NCBI GenBank assembly: GCA_937926175.1
Contig: CALANV010000043.1
Coordinates: 62,001 to 126,000 of the forward strand
Reading direction: 5' to 3'
DNA: 64,000 nucleotides
DNA from: an uncultured Rhodospirillales bacterium
GTDB taxonomy: Bacteria; Pseudomonadota; Alphaproteobacteria; CACIAM-22H2
The notes under the pieces are model-generated. The model saw only the letters and a list, made by a program, of their open reading frames with translations, did no database searches and was not told the origin of the DNA. Made by a program: the position numbers and the translations under genes. Below, piece by piece: positions 1 to 9,860 of the stretch. Every line of letters starts with the position of its first letter. The stretch's first letter is position 1.

Positions 1-1
1 C

Positions 2-493
2 CATGACGTCCTCCGGCGTGATGCGCTGGGGGGCGGACATACGCTTGCGGGATGCCGGATCCTGCCGCGGCGGGGCGGCATCTTGTTCGTGCGCGAGCCG
101 GCCGCGGCTGCGCACGACGTCGCCGTCGACCGGGCGGGGACGTTCGAATGGGACCGTCGGTTCGTGGTCAAGGTGGCGGGAAGGGGGCCGTGGGACGGGC
201 GCGGCTACCGGCTCGCCCGGTTGGGGGAGGCCGGCTGGGCGCAGGTGGCCGCCGCCGATCCTGCGGTGCGAAACCGGCCCGTTCCGGCGGCGGCAAGGCC
301 CAGCCTGCCGGCTCTATGGGATCTTGACGGGGTGGTCTCGGTGCCCCACCTCCTCTATAGACGCCAGGGCGTTCAGCCTGATAGCGTGGAGATCGTTTCC
401 ATGACGTTCCGCCCACGCCATGCATTGGCGGGCACGGGTTTCTTTGTCCTGACTGATCGGCACGCCCCCGGTCGGATCAACATGTCACGATGA
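2..493 (+). CDS. tilS: tRNA(Ile)-lysidine synthetase TilS, C-terminal part (truncated by window edge)
   Basis: TilS converts the wobble cytidine of the CAU-anticodon isoleucine tRNA to lysidine, using ATP and lysine in the cytoplasm. Only the C-terminal ~163 residues are present; the frame is open from base 2 to the TGA at 491-493. The visible part contains the stretches TLAGCRILPRRGGILFVREP and LPALWDLDGVVSVPHL and a terminal RPRHALAGTGFFV block, which are typical of the end of alphaproteobacterial TilS. The catalytic N-terminal PP-loop lies upstream of the window. The gene ends 10 bases before ftsH on the same strand, the usual tilS-ftsH order in this class. The call rests on the C-terminal pattern and the neighbour, so it is good but not absolute. 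Confidence 0.8.
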   Translation, partial: HDVLRRDALGGGHTLAGCRILPRRGGILFVREPAAAAHDVAVDRAGTFEWDRRFVVKVAGRGPWDGRGYRLARLGEAGWAQVAAADPAVRNRPVPAAARPSLPALWDLDGVVSVPHLLYRRQGVQPDSVEIVSMTFRPRHALAGTGFFVLTDRHAPGRINMSR

Positions 494-503
494 GGCGTGG
501 ACG

Positions 504-2438
<1,935 letters not shown>

Positions 2439-2460
2439 GGCAGCGCACCGAAGCGAATGG

Positions 2461-2492
2461 AAAGGGACTGGGCTTTGCCCGGTCCCTTTTTT
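2461..2492 (+). terminator. rho-independent terminator after ftsH
   Basis: An inverted repeat AGGGACTGGGC / GCCCGGTCCCT with a 3-base loop (one mismatched position in the stem) runs directly into six T residues. It sits 23 bases after the ftsH stop and ~90 bases before folP, so folP probably has its own promoter or depends on read-through. Confidence 0.85.
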
Positions 2493-2582
2493 CATGGCGG
2501 AACGACGATGATGAGCGCACCCGCGCGGGCCGCGCGTCGTCGCAATTGACGGGCGTCACGGTCCGGGAGTACCTCGGCAGCC

Positions 2583-3467
2583 ATGCCGAACGACATCAAC
2601 ACCGCAGCCGCCTCCGCCGCAACCGTATCGAGCTTCGCAGGCCTTACCCTCGACGTGCCGCGCGTCATGGGGGTCGTCAACGTGACGCCGGACAGTTTTT
2701 CAGATGGCGGCGAGTTCGCGACGGCGGACGAGGCGATCGCGCACGGGCACCGACTGCTCGACGAGGGGGCCGACATCATCGATGTCGGCGGCGAATCGAC
2801 CCGTCCCGGTGCTGCGCCGGTCGCCGCGGACGAGGAACTCCGTCGCGTCATTCCGGTCGTTCGCGCGCTCGCCCGGGCCGGCGCCATCGTGTCCATCGAC
2901 ACCCGGCGCGCCGCCGTGATGCGCGCGGCCGTCGCCGAGGGGGCGTGCATCGTCAACGACGTGACGGCACTGACGTTCGAGCCCGAAAGCCTCGCGACGG
3001 TCGCTGCATGCGGCGCCGCGGTGATTCTCATGCATATGCAGGGCGAGCCGGCGACGATGCAGAAGGCGCCACATTACGACGACGCGCCGGCGGAAGTCGC
3101 GGCCTATCTCGCGGACCGCGTCGCGGCCTGCGTCGCAGCCGGCATTCCGCGCGAGCGGATCGCCGTCGATCCCGGTATCGGTTTCGGCAAGACGGTCACC
3201 CACAACCTGCAGCTCATCGCCAACCTCGACCGGCTCAAGGCGATCGGCGTTCCCATCGTCATCGGGGTCAGCCGCAAGAGCTTCATCGCCCGGCTTTCGC
3301 GCGGCGAGGACGCCAAGGCGCGCCTGCCCGGTTCGCTTGCGGCGGCACTCGCCGCCGTCGCGCGCGGCGCCACGATCGTGCGCGTTCACGACGTCGCGGC
3401 GACGCGCCAGGCGCTCGCCGTATGGCGGGCAATCGAGGAAACCGCGCGCGATGGTGCGATCCGATGA
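2583..3467 (+). CDS. folP: dihydropteroate synthase
   Basis: FolP condenses 6-hydroxymethyl-7,8-dihydropterin diphosphate with p-aminobenzoate to form dihydropteroate in folate synthesis, and is the sulfonamide target. The 294-residue product shows the family's pterin/diphosphate loop MGVVNVTPDSFSDGG near residue 29, then DIIDVGGESTRPGA, VSIDTRRAAV, the VNDVTAL segment, DPGIGFGKT, and the GVSRKSFI loop near residue 222. The length is slightly above the usual ~280. An ATG start at 2583 gives a short N-terminal extension; a later start cannot be excluded. It follows the ftsH terminator and is followed by thiD rather than by glmM, the neighbour common in other proteobacteria. Confidence 0.97.
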   Translation: MPNDINTAAASAATVSSFAGLTLDVPRVMGVVNVTPDSFSDGGEFATADEAIAHGHRLLDEGADIIDVGGESTRPGAAPVAADEELRRVIPVVRALARAGAIVSIDTRRAAVMRAAVAEGACIVNDVTALTFEPESLATVAACGAAVILMHMQGEPATMQKAPHYDDAPAEVAAYLADRVAACVAAGIPRERIAVDPGIGFGKTVTHNLQLIANLDRLKAIGVPIVIGVSRKSFIARLSRGEDAKARLPGSLAAALAAVARGATIVRVHDVAATRQALAVWRAIEETARDGAIR

Positions 3468-3557
3468 TTGCCGTCCGCACGTTCCGCGCCCGGCGTGCCA
3501 TTTCGTCGCACGGGCGCGTCTGTTATGGTGCAGCGCATTGACGTTCCGGGAGGGATC

Positions 3558-4370
3558 TTGAAAGGACGCGTACTGATCGTCGCCGGATCGGATTCGGGCG
3601 GCGGCGCCGGCATTCAGGCTGACATCAAGACGGTGACCGTTCTCGGCGGTTACGCGGCGACCGCCATCACGGCGCTCACGGCCCAGAATACCGAGGGCGT
3701 GTTCGACGTCATGGGCGTGCCGCCGGCCTTCATCGCCAAGCAGATGCGCCTCGTGCTCGACGACATCGGCGCCGATGCGATCAAGACCGGCATGCTGCAC
3801 GACCAGGAAGTGATCGCCACCGTCGCCGACGTGCTGGCCGAATATCGCGGCCTGCGCGTGGTGGTCGATCCGGTGATGGTGGCGAAGGGCGGTGCGGCAC
3901 TCATCGCGCCCAACGCCGTCGCCGCGCTCGTGCGCCGCATCATACCCATGGCGACCGTCATCACGCCGAACCTGCCGGAGGCCGAGCGCCTGCTCGGCCT
4001 GCAGATCCGCGATCTCGACGACATGAAGCGCGCGGCCGCATCACTGTTGACGCTCGGTTGCGAGGCGGCCCTGCTCAAGGGCGGGCATCTCGAGTCCGAC
4101 ATCGTGACGGACGTGCTCGCGACGCCCCAGGGTATCGAGCTGTTCACGCATCCGCGCATCGCGACATCGAGCACGCACGGCACCGGATGCACGCTTGCCT
4201 CCGCGATCGCGGTCGGTCTGGCGCAGGGCATGACGCTCTCGGCAGCCGTGAAGCGGGCGCGTGCTTTCGTGCGTCAAGCCATCGCCACCGCCCCCGGTCT
4301 CGGGCGCGGGCACGGACCGCTCAACCACGCCCACGCGATTCCCGCCGACGAGACGGCTGCGCACTCGTAG
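3558..4370 (+). CDS. thiD: hydroxymethylpyrimidine/phosphomethylpyrimidine kinase
   Basis: ThiD phosphorylates hydroxymethylpyrimidine and its monophosphate to HMP-diphosphate for thiamine synthesis. The ribokinase-fold product starts with VLIVAGSDSGGGAGIQADIK, a hallmark of ThiD, and carries the DPVMVAKGG, TPNLPEAE and THGTGCTL blocks, the last being the anion hole and catalytic region. I chose the TTG at 3558 because the purine-rich GGGAGGGA lies just upstream and the resulting 270 residues match the family length. An in-frame ATG at 3525 is an alternative. The gene follows folP by 90 bases with no visible terminator, so the two may be cotranscribed. I see no TPP riboswitch in the short gap. 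Confidence 0.94.
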   Translation: MKGRVLIVAGSDSGGGAGIQADIKTVTVLGGYAATAITALTAQNTEGVFDVMGVPPAFIAKQMRLVLDDIGADAIKTGMLHDQEVIATVADVLAEYRGLRVVVDPVMVAKGGAALIAPNAVAALVRRIIPMATVITPNLPEAERLLGLQIRDLDDMKRAAASLLTLGCEAALLKGGHLESDIVTDVLATPQGIELFTHPRIATSSTHGTGCTLASAIAVGLAQGMTLSAAVKRARAFVRQAIATAPGLGRGHGPLNHAHAIPADETAAHS

Positions 4371-4387
4371 CTTCGCTGCCGCCGGCG

Positions 4388-5233
4388 TCAGCGGTGGACG
4401 GCGATCCAGCCTTCGCGCACGGCCTCGGTCCCGGGTTCGTCACGGAGCGTATCTTCGGAAACCGCGCGCGCTGCGAGTGCGCAGACGACGGCGTCGAGTG
4501 CATCGGCCGAGGCAAGGAGCCGTGCCGTGATCGCATCCGGCAGCTCCACGCGTGCGGCGAGTCCGGCGACGATCGTCGCGCGCCGTTCCCGTGCCGCCGC
4601 CTCGGCGCCGTTGTAGCGGTTTGAGGGCAGATTCCAGGTCTCGAGCTGCGCGGCGGGGAAGACCTCGGCCAACAGCCGGTCGGTGTCGCGCGTCGCCCAG
4701 GGCCAGGCCGGACGCGCGCATGCGCCCTGCAAGCGCAGACAGGCGGCCGTGAACGGCGCGCCGCCGCGCGGCCCGTTCCACATGACCGACCGCACGTTGA
4801 GGCCGCGCGCACGCCAGAGCCGTTCCGTCGCGCGGAACACGTGCCGTCCGCGCGGCGCGAGGTCCGGCGCCAGCAGGCCGACCAGCTCGGCCCCCCTCGG
4901 GAACGGGCGCGGATCGCAGCGCAGCGCCATGATCCACTCGATCAGCGCGGCCCGCGTCGTAAACGGAAAGTGGGCGGCCGGCGGCGCGAATGGTGCATCG
5001 ATGCCGGCGACGGCGAACGGCGCCTCGCGCAGGAACTGTGCGAGCCGCGCAAACGGCGGCGCCGTGCCGGGCAGTTCCTGCACGCGGCGGACATCCGTCA
5101 CGCGCAGGCCCGTGCGATGTTCCTCGACGACGGTCGCGATCCAGACGGCGCGTGCGCCGTTGGTCGCGCGCCATTGAAGGTGATTGCCGGAGAAATCGAT
5201 ACCGAGCCAGATCCTCGGCCGGGCGGGGCACAC
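4388..5233 (-). CDS. DUF429 family protein
   Basis: The 281-residue product belongs to the DUF429 family, which adopts an RNase H-like fold and has no firmly established reaction. The N-terminal block WLGIDFSGN resembles the first acidic beta strand of such folds, and AVAGIDAPF and the later DALDAVVCALAAR block are family-like. The GTG start at 5233 puts it 7 bases after the stop of the MocR-type regulator, so the two genes almost certainly form one minus-strand unit; longer upstream reading would overlap that gene. It converges on thiD with 17 bases between stops. Function is unknown. Confidence 0.72.
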   Translation of the reverse strand: MCPARPRIWLGIDFSGNHLQWRATNGARAVWIATVVEEHRTGLRVTDVRRVQELPGTAPPFARLAQFLREAPFAVAGIDAPFAPPAAHFPFTTRAALIEWIMALRCDPRPFPRGAELVGLLAPDLAPRGRHVFRATERLWRARGLNVRSVMWNGPRGGAPFTAACLRLQGACARPAWPWATRDTDRLLAEVFPAAQLETWNLPSNRYNGAEAAARERRATIVAGLAARVELPDAITARLLASADALDAVVCALAARAVSEDTLRDEPGTEAVREGWIAVHR

Positions 5234-5240
5234 GGCGAGG

Positions 5241-6623
5241 CTACATGAGCGGATTGCCGGTCTCCGGCGGCTCGCGCAGCACCTCGGCGATGATGCCGAG
5301 CGCGCGCTCCAGCTGCGCGCGGTCCCGCGCGGCGGACAGTCCGACGCGCACCGCGTGCGGAACCGGGCCGCGGCCGACGGCGAAGACATCGGCCGGCGCA
5401 ACGCCCACGCCGCGACGGCGCACCTGCTGCGTGAACTCTTCGCGGCGCCACGGCTCGGGTAGCTTCAGCCAGATGTGGAAGCTCGCCGCGTGCGCCGCAT
5501 AGTCGGTGCCGGCGAGCATGCGCGCGGCGATCTTCTGGCGGGCCTCCGTCTCGTCCTTCATGCGCCGGGCCATGCTTTCCGCCCGTCCGGAACGGATCAG
5601 GCGCGCGGCGACTTCCGCCGTCACGGAGGGCGCCATCCACATCGTCGCCCGCAGCGACGAGCCGATGCGCTCGAGCAGGGTCTCGCTCGCACGGACGTAT
5701 CCGATGCGCAGGCCGGGTGCCACGGACTTCGACAGGCTGGTGACGAAGATGGAGCGATCGGGCGCGAAGCTCGACAGCGGCGGCGGCGCGGTGCCGGCGA
5801 GAAACCCGTAAATGTCGTCCTCGATGATGACGACGTCGTGGCGCCGGCAGATATCGGCGATTTCTGCGCGGCGCGCCTCCGGCATCAGCGCGGTCGTCGG
5901 ATTGTGCAGCGTGGGGATGCAGTAGAGCGCCTTGGCGCCGGTCATCCGGCACGCGGCATCGAGCGCATCGGGCACTAGTCCGTATTCGTCGATTGCGACG
6001 CCGTGAAGCCGCAGCGACAAGAGCGTCGCCAGCGACTTGAGACCGTAGAACGTGAGCTGCTCCGTCAACACGACGTCGCCGGCGCGGGTGAGCGCCGCCA
6101 GGGCGAGAAGCATGCCGTGCTGGGCGCCGGCGCTCACGGCGACCTGCGCGGGTGACGCCGCGAGTCCGCTGCGCGTGATCCATTCGGCGCCGGCTTCGCG
6201 ATGCTGCGGCAGGCCGAGATTGGGCGCATAGCCGATCAGGGGGCCGACGTCGCCGCTCTCGCCAATCTCGGCGACGACCGCGGCGATCTCCTCGTTCTCG
6301 CGCCAGCCCGACGGGAGGTTGCGCGCGAGATCGATGAAACCGTCATCGGTCGCGACCGGGGGCGGGATGGTGTCGACGCTGCGCTCGCGGATGTAGGTCC
6401 CGCGCCCGACCTCGCCGGCGATGAGGCCGCGCCGCTCCGCCTCGGCATAGGCCCGCGTCACTGTGCCGACCGTTACCCCGAGCCGCCACGCCAGCTCGCG
6501 GTGCGTGGGCAGACGGTCGCCCGGCTTCAGCCGTCCGGCGGCGATGTCGGCGGCAAGGACCTCGGCAATGGCGAGATAGCGGGGGCCGTTCCGACCGTGG
6601 AGATCCGGCAACCAATTTGTCAT
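5241..6623 (-). CDS. MocR-type transcriptional regulator (GntR HTH fused to aminotransferase domain)
   Basis: MocR regulators couple a GntR winged helix to a fold-type I aminotransferase domain that binds PLP and usually controls a divergent gene. This 460-residue protein has the winged helix at about 12-80 (LPTHRELAWRLGVTVGTVTRAY), then the aminotransferase domain with NPTTALMP, IIEDDIYG and the PLP Schiff-base lysine in SLSKSVAPGLRIGY (about Lys299). All key PLP residues appear present, so PLP is probably bound. The gene is divergent from a DUF1127 gene and a PaiB-like gene, the likely targets. The 94-base intergenic space carries repeated TGTAG elements and a 16-base palindrome. It is probably cotranscribed with the DUF429 gene. 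The ligand and regulon are not known. Confidence 0.9.
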   Translation of the reverse strand: MTNWLPDLHGRNGPRYLAIAEVLAADIAAGRLKPGDRLPTHRELAWRLGVTVGTVTRAYAEAERRGLIAGEVGRGTYIRERSVDTIPPPVATDDGFIDLARNLPSGWRENEEIAAVVAEIGESGDVGPLIGYAPNLGLPQHREAGAEWITRSGLAASPAQVAVSAGAQHGMLLALAALTRAGDVVLTEQLTFYGLKSLATLLSLRLHGVAIDEYGLVPDALDAACRMTGAKALYCIPTLHNPTTALMPEARRAEIADICRRHDVVIIEDDIYGFLAGTAPPPLSSFAPDRSIFVTSLSKSVAPGLRIGYVRASETLLERIGSSLRATMWMAPSVTAEVAARLIRSGRAESMARRMKDETEARQKIAARMLAGTDYAAHAASFHIWLKLPEPWRREEFTQQVRRRGVGVAPADVFAVGRGPVPHAVRVGLSAARDRAQLERALGIIAEVLREPPETGNPLM

Positions 6624-6712
6624 GGTGACAATCTGTAGTTTGACTCGAAAATTGTGTCAAATGTAGCGTCAAAGATGAGGATTGTAGCGCACTTGTCCCG
6701 TTGTGCTGGAGA

Positions 6713-6728
6713 ATTGTATGCATACAAT
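6713..6728. promoter_or_regulatory. perfect 16-bp palindrome over the DUF1127 start codon
   Basis: ATTGTATGCATACAAT is a perfect palindrome and contains the proposed ATG of the DUF1127 gene at 6718. Upstream, TGTAG occurs near 6636, 6663 and 6684, giving repeated half-site-like elements between the divergent MocR and DUF1127 genes. An operator role is inference; MocR proteins commonly bind direct repeats. Confidence 0.4.
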
Positions 6729-6951
6729 GCTTCGGCGGGAGGGGCTGAGCCGTACGCCGCCGCGGCTCGTCGAACTACTGCACGCGATTCATGCCGTCAT
6801 TCTCCGCGGCGCGGTCGCCGTCTGCACGTGGCAGGCACGGGCGAGCGAACGCGCGCGCTTGGCCGAGCTCGACGATCGTCTGCTCAAGGATGTCGGCCTC
6901 AGCCGGGCCGACATCGAGCGTGAGGTGCGCAAGCCGTTCTGGCAGCCTTGA
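6718..6951 (+). CDS. DUF1127 domain-containing small protein
   Basis: DUF1127 (YjiS-like) proteins are small, basic alphaproteobacterial proteins; some members act as RNA-associated regulators of phosphate or carbon metabolism. This 77-residue product ends with the signature ARLAELDDRLLKDVGLSRADIEREV followed by a short basic tail, giving the usual C-terminal DUF1127 helix pair. The ATG at 6718 has GGAGA five bases upstream. An in-frame TTG at 6703 and an ATG at 6727 are alternatives. It is divergent from the MocR-type gene and only 26 bases before the PaiB-like gene, so it is likely first in that operon. Confidence 0.8.
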   Translation: MHTMLRREGLSRTPPRLVELLHAIHAVILRGAVAVCTWQARASERARLAELDDRLLKDVGLSRADIEREVRKPFWQP

Positions 6952-6977
6952 GACGGGGAAGAGGCCAAGAGGACATC

Positions 6978-7613
6978 ATGTACATTCCGCCTGCATTCGC
7001 CGAACGCGACGTCGCGAAGCTGCACGCGTTCGTGGCGACCTACGGATTCGCGACTATCGTTTCGAACGGGCCCGAAGGTCTCGTCGCGACGCACGTGCCG
7101 GTTCTGCTCGAGCGCGATCGCGGCCCGTACGGCACGCTCGTCGCGCACCTCGCGCGCGCCAATCCGCATGGGCAGGCGCTCGACGATGCCGAGGTGCTCG
7201 CCATCTTCCACGGGCCGCACGGCTACGTGTCGCCGTCCTGGTATGCGACGCATCCGGCGGTGCCGACCTGGAACTACGCCGTCGTCCACGCCTATGGTCG
7301 CGCGCGGTTGGTGCACGACGAAATCCGGCTCCGCGACATCGTCGCCGACCTGACGGCGAAGTACGAGTCCGGCCGCGCGCGCCCCTGGACCGTCGACGGC
7401 CTGCCCGAACAGTTCATGCACGGCATGCTCAAGGCCATCGTCGGGGTCGAGATCGAAATCACCCGCCTCGAGGGCAAACTCAAGCTCAGCCAGAATCGCA
7501 GCGCGGTCGACCGGCGCAACGTGATCGCGGCGCTGCGGCAGAGCGACAACGCGGCGGATCGCGCGCTCGCCGACTATATGGCGCAGCACGCGGCGCCCCC
7601 GCCAGAAGCATAG
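6978..7613 (+). CDS. PaiB-like FMN-binding negative transcriptional regulator
   Basis: PaiB-family proteins have a split-barrel FMN-binding fold; Bacillus PaiB was described as a negative regulator of sporulation and degradative enzymes, although the biochemical role is unclear. The 211-residue product begins MYIPPAFAERD and contains VATHVPVLLE, HLARANPH, FHGPHGYVSPSWY and VPTWNYAVVHAYG, all typical of the family, plus the C-terminal GVEIEITRLEGKLKLSQNR block. The ATG at 6978 follows an AAGAGGA ribosome-binding site. It lies between the DUF1127 gene and a GNAT gene. The mix resembles the PaiA/PaiB pairing of an acetyltransferase with this family in Bacillus. Confidence 0.9.
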   Translation: MYIPPAFAERDVAKLHAFVATYGFATIVSNGPEGLVATHVPVLLERDRGPYGTLVAHLARANPHGQALDDAEVLAIFHGPHGYVSPSWYATHPAVPTWNYAVVHAYGRARLVHDEIRLRDIVADLTAKYESGRARPWTVDGLPEQFMHGMLKAIVGVEIEITRLEGKLKLSQNRSAVDRRNVIAALRQSDNAADRALADYMAQHAAPPPEA

Positions 7614-7628
7614 GACACGGGACAAGCC

Positions 7629-8258
7629 ATGCGCATCGAACCCGTCACGCTCGAAGGAAGGCATGTCCGGTTGGAGCCGCTGTCGCGCCGCCATCTCGGC
7701 CCGCTCGGCGCAGTGCTCGATCCAACCCTGCTGCAGTGGTTTGCGCAGCCGGTGACGGACGAGTCGGATCTCGCCGCGTTCATCGACGAGGCGCTGCGCC
7801 AGCAGGACGCCGGCACGGCGCTTCCTTTTGCCATCGTCGAGCGTCGGTCCGGCCGCGCGATCGGGTCGACGCGATTCGCGAACATCGACCGCGCCAACCG
7901 GCGGCTCGAGATCGGCTGGACCTGGATCGCCCGGCCGTGGCAGCGCACCGCGGTCAATACCGAGGCGAAGCTGCTGATGCTGACGCACGCCTTCGAGACC
8001 CTCGGCGCGATTCGCGTCGAGTTCAAGACGGACTCCCTCAACACGCAGTCGCGCGCGGCACTCGCGCGCCTGGGCGCACGCGAGGAGGGAACGTTCCGCA
8101 ACCACATGATCACGGCATCGGGCCGTGTGCGGCACAGCGTGTGGTTCAGCATCATCGACAGCGAGTGGCTCAAGGTGAAGAAGGGGCTCGAGACGCGGCT
8201 CAAGGCCAAGGGCCGGCTCGCGCGCCGCGAGGTCACGCAGGAGGCGCCGGCCGGATGA
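7629..8258 (+). CDS. GNAT family N-acetyltransferase (RimJ/RimL type)
   Basis: The 209-residue product has the RimJ/RimL layout: an N-terminal VTLEGRHVRLEPLSRRHL strand, IVERRSGRAIGSTRF, the LEIGWTWIARPWQRTAVNTEAK acetyl-CoA loop region (here a variant of the R/QxxGxG/A pyrophosphate loop), and IRVEFKTDSLNTQSRAALARLGA, a standard end of this subfamily. It should acetylate an amino group of a protein or small molecule, but the substrate cannot be read from sequence. It starts 15 bases after the PaiB-like gene, so cotranscription is likely. Its C-terminal 26 bases overlap a weak antisense frame. Confidence 0.88.
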   Translation: MRIEPVTLEGRHVRLEPLSRRHLGPLGAVLDPTLLQWFAQPVTDESDLAAFIDEALRQQDAGTALPFAIVERRSGRAIGSTRFANIDRANRRLEIGWTWIARPWQRTAVNTEAKLLMLTHAFETLGAIRVEFKTDSLNTQSRAALARLGAREEGTFRNHMITASGRVRHSVWFSIIDSEWLKVKKGLETRLKAKGRLARREVTQEAPAG

Positions 8259-8457
8259 CCACGCCCATGCTGTTGAGGAGCGCCTCGACGCCGACGAGTT
8301 CGTCGACGTATGCCACTAGTCCGGTCTTGCCGGCCGGACGCGCAAGGCGGCGGAACTCAAGTCGATGGTGCTGCTCCTCCTCCGCGCCGCAGGCGATGAC
8401 GTACGATGCGCATATCGGCATGTCGCGGGCGGACAACGCATTCCTTTTCCACGCCAA
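8233..8457 (-). CDS. hypothetical small protein or gene remnant
   Basis: In the 240-base space between the GNAT and PhzF genes a minus-strand frame of 74 codons is open. Its middle part has GC-rich third positions like real genes here and reads CGAEEEQHHRLEFRRLA followed by GLVAYVDELVGVEALLN. The only upstream start is TTG at 8457, with an internal ATG near 8421, and no convincing ribosome-binding site is visible. The 3' end overlaps the GNAT gene by 26 bases. I do not recognise the family. It may be a fragment of an older gene. Confidence 0.3.
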   Translation of the reverse strand: MAWKRNALSARDMPICASYVIACGAEEEQHHRLEFRRLARPAGKTGLVAYVDELVGVEALLNSMGVVIRPAPPA

Positions 8458-8489
8458 CGCTGAGGAGACCGTTCACCCAACGCTGAGGA
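8454..8489. repeat. 13-bp direct repeat upstream of phzF-like gene
   Basis: CCAACGCTGAGGA occurs at 8454-8466 and again at 8477-8489 (23-base period), ending 9 bases before the PhzF start codon. It could be an operator or a small duplication; the second copy also supplies the GAGGA ribosome-binding sequence. Confidence 0.5.
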
Positions 8490-8498
8490 CGTCGATCG

Positions 8499-9278
8499 AT
8501 GGAGCTGCCGATCTATCAAATCGATGCGTTCACCGACCGGATCTTCGGGGGCAATCCGGCGGCCGTCGTGCCGCTGAAATCGTGGCTGCCCGATGCGACC
8601 ATGCAGACGATCGCGGCCGAAAACAACCTGTCGGAAACGGCATTCTTCGTTCAAAACGACGCCTGGTACGACCTGCGCTGGTTCACGCCGACGGTCGAGG
8701 TCGATCTGTGCGGCCACGCGACGCTCGCCGCCGGATACCTGATACTCACGCGGCTTTCGCCGGAGGCGGACCGGGTCGATTTCATGACGCGGAGCGGGAA
8801 ACTGTCGGTGACGCGCGTCGGCGATTATTTCGCGCTCGATTTCCCGTCGCGGCCGCCCGAACCCGTTGCATCGGCCGAGGCCGTCGCCGAGGCGCTCGGC
8901 GCCAAGCCGGTCGAGCTGCTCGCCGCGCGCGATTATCTGGCCGTGTTCGAGGACGAGGACCAGGTGCGCGCGCTGCGGCCGGACATGACGAAGGTCGCCG
9001 CTCTCGACCGGTTCGCGGTCATCGCCACGGCGCCGGGGACGTCGTGCGACTTCGTCTCGCGCTTCTTCGCGCCCGCGAAGGGCGTGCCCGAAGATCCGGT
9101 CACGGGTTCCGCGCATTGCACGCTCGTTCCCTACTGGGCGAAGCGCCTCGGCCGCAGCGCGCTTCATGCGCGACAGGTTTCGGCGCGTGGCGGCGAGCTG
9201 TTCTGCGAGGACCACGGTCCGCGCGTGTCGATCGGCGGGCACGCCGTGCTCTACCTCGAAGGCGTCATTCATGTCTGA
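8499..9278 (+). CDS. PhzF family isomerase/epimerase-like protein
   Basis: PhzF-family proteins share the diaminopimelate-epimerase fold; PhzF itself isomerises trans-2,3-dihydro-3-hydroxyanthranilate in phenazine synthesis, while most homologues are uncharacterised. The 259-residue product starts with the standard YQIDAFTDRIFGGNPAAVVPL, followed by NNLSETAFFV with the glutamate that is the catalytic base in PhzF, DLCGHATLAAGYL, and EDPVTGSAHCTLVPYW. No other phenazine genes are nearby, so a general isomerase role is more likely. Its last 8 bases overlap the following GNAT gene, indicating translational coupling. Confidence 0.93.
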   Translation: MELPIYQIDAFTDRIFGGNPAAVVPLKSWLPDATMQTIAAENNLSETAFFVQNDAWYDLRWFTPTVEVDLCGHATLAAGYLILTRLSPEADRVDFMTRSGKLSVTRVGDYFALDFPSRPPEPVASAEAVAEALGAKPVELLAARDYLAVFEDEDQVRALRPDMTKVAALDRFAVIATAPGTSCDFVSRFFAPAKGVPEDPVTGSAHCTLVPYWAKRLGRSALHARQVSARGGELFCEDHGPRVSIGGHAVLYLEGVIHV

Positions 9279-9762
9279 GCGCACCGACGTCGCGATCACG
9301 GATGCGTCCGTGCCCGACGACATGGAAGTGGTGCGCACGCTGTTTCTCGAGTACGCCGGCGGTCTGGGTTTCAGCCTCTCTTTCCAGGGGTTCGAGCGCG
9401 AACTCGCCGAGCTGCCGGGTTCGTATGCCGCGCCGGGGGGCTGCATCCTGCTTGCCCGGCGCGGCGAGGAGACGGGCGGCGTCGTCGCACTTCGGCCGCT
9501 CGAGCCCGGCATCTGTGAGATGAAGCGCCTCTACGTGCGCCCCGCCTGGCGCGGTCTGCATATCGGCGACCGGCTCGCCCGCCGCGTCATCGAACGGGCG
9601 CGGCAGTTGAACTACCGCGCGATGCGGCTCGATACGCACGAATCGATGGGACCGGCCATCGCGCTCTATCGCCGGCTGGGCTTTCGCGAGATTCCGCGCT
9701 ACTACGACAATCCGATGGACGGCATCATCTACTTCGAACGCCGGCTCGACGACGGGCGCTGA
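9271..9762 (+). CDS. GNAT family N-acetyltransferase
   Basis: The 163-residue product has a GNAT core: EMKRLYVRPAWRGLHIGDRL (acetyl-CoA binding motif A, here RGLHIG), RVIERARQLNYRAMRLDTHE, then GPAIALYRRLGFREIPRYYDNP. That tail is common in small-molecule or amino-acid acetyltransferases. The substrate is unknown. The ATG at 9271 overlaps the PhzF stop (ATGTCTGA), so the two genes are coupled and probably share a pathway. Confidence 0.88.
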   Translation: MSERTDVAITDASVPDDMEVVRTLFLEYAGGLGFSLSFQGFERELAELPGSYAAPGGCILLARRGEETGGVVALRPLEPGICEMKRLYVRPAWRGLHIGDRLARRVIERARQLNYRAMRLDTHESMGPAIALYRRLGFREIPRYYDNPMDGIIYFERRLDDGR

Positions 9763-9860
9763 TCGCCGGGGTCCGGCGCGACCGGCAGCGCAAGAACCGG
9801 GTGGCGCGGGGGCCCCTGCGGGCCTAGGCTGAGTCCCTGACGTGATCAGGGAATCGAACA

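Noticed and set aside
5234..5401. Longer N-terminus for the DUF429 gene
   Set aside because: It would overlap the recognised MocR-type gene by about 160 bases; GTG 5233 gives the family-like start.
8499..9278. Phenazine biosynthesis role for the PhzF homologue
   Set aside because: No other phz gene is nearby and PhzF-like proteins are widespread outside phenazine producers.
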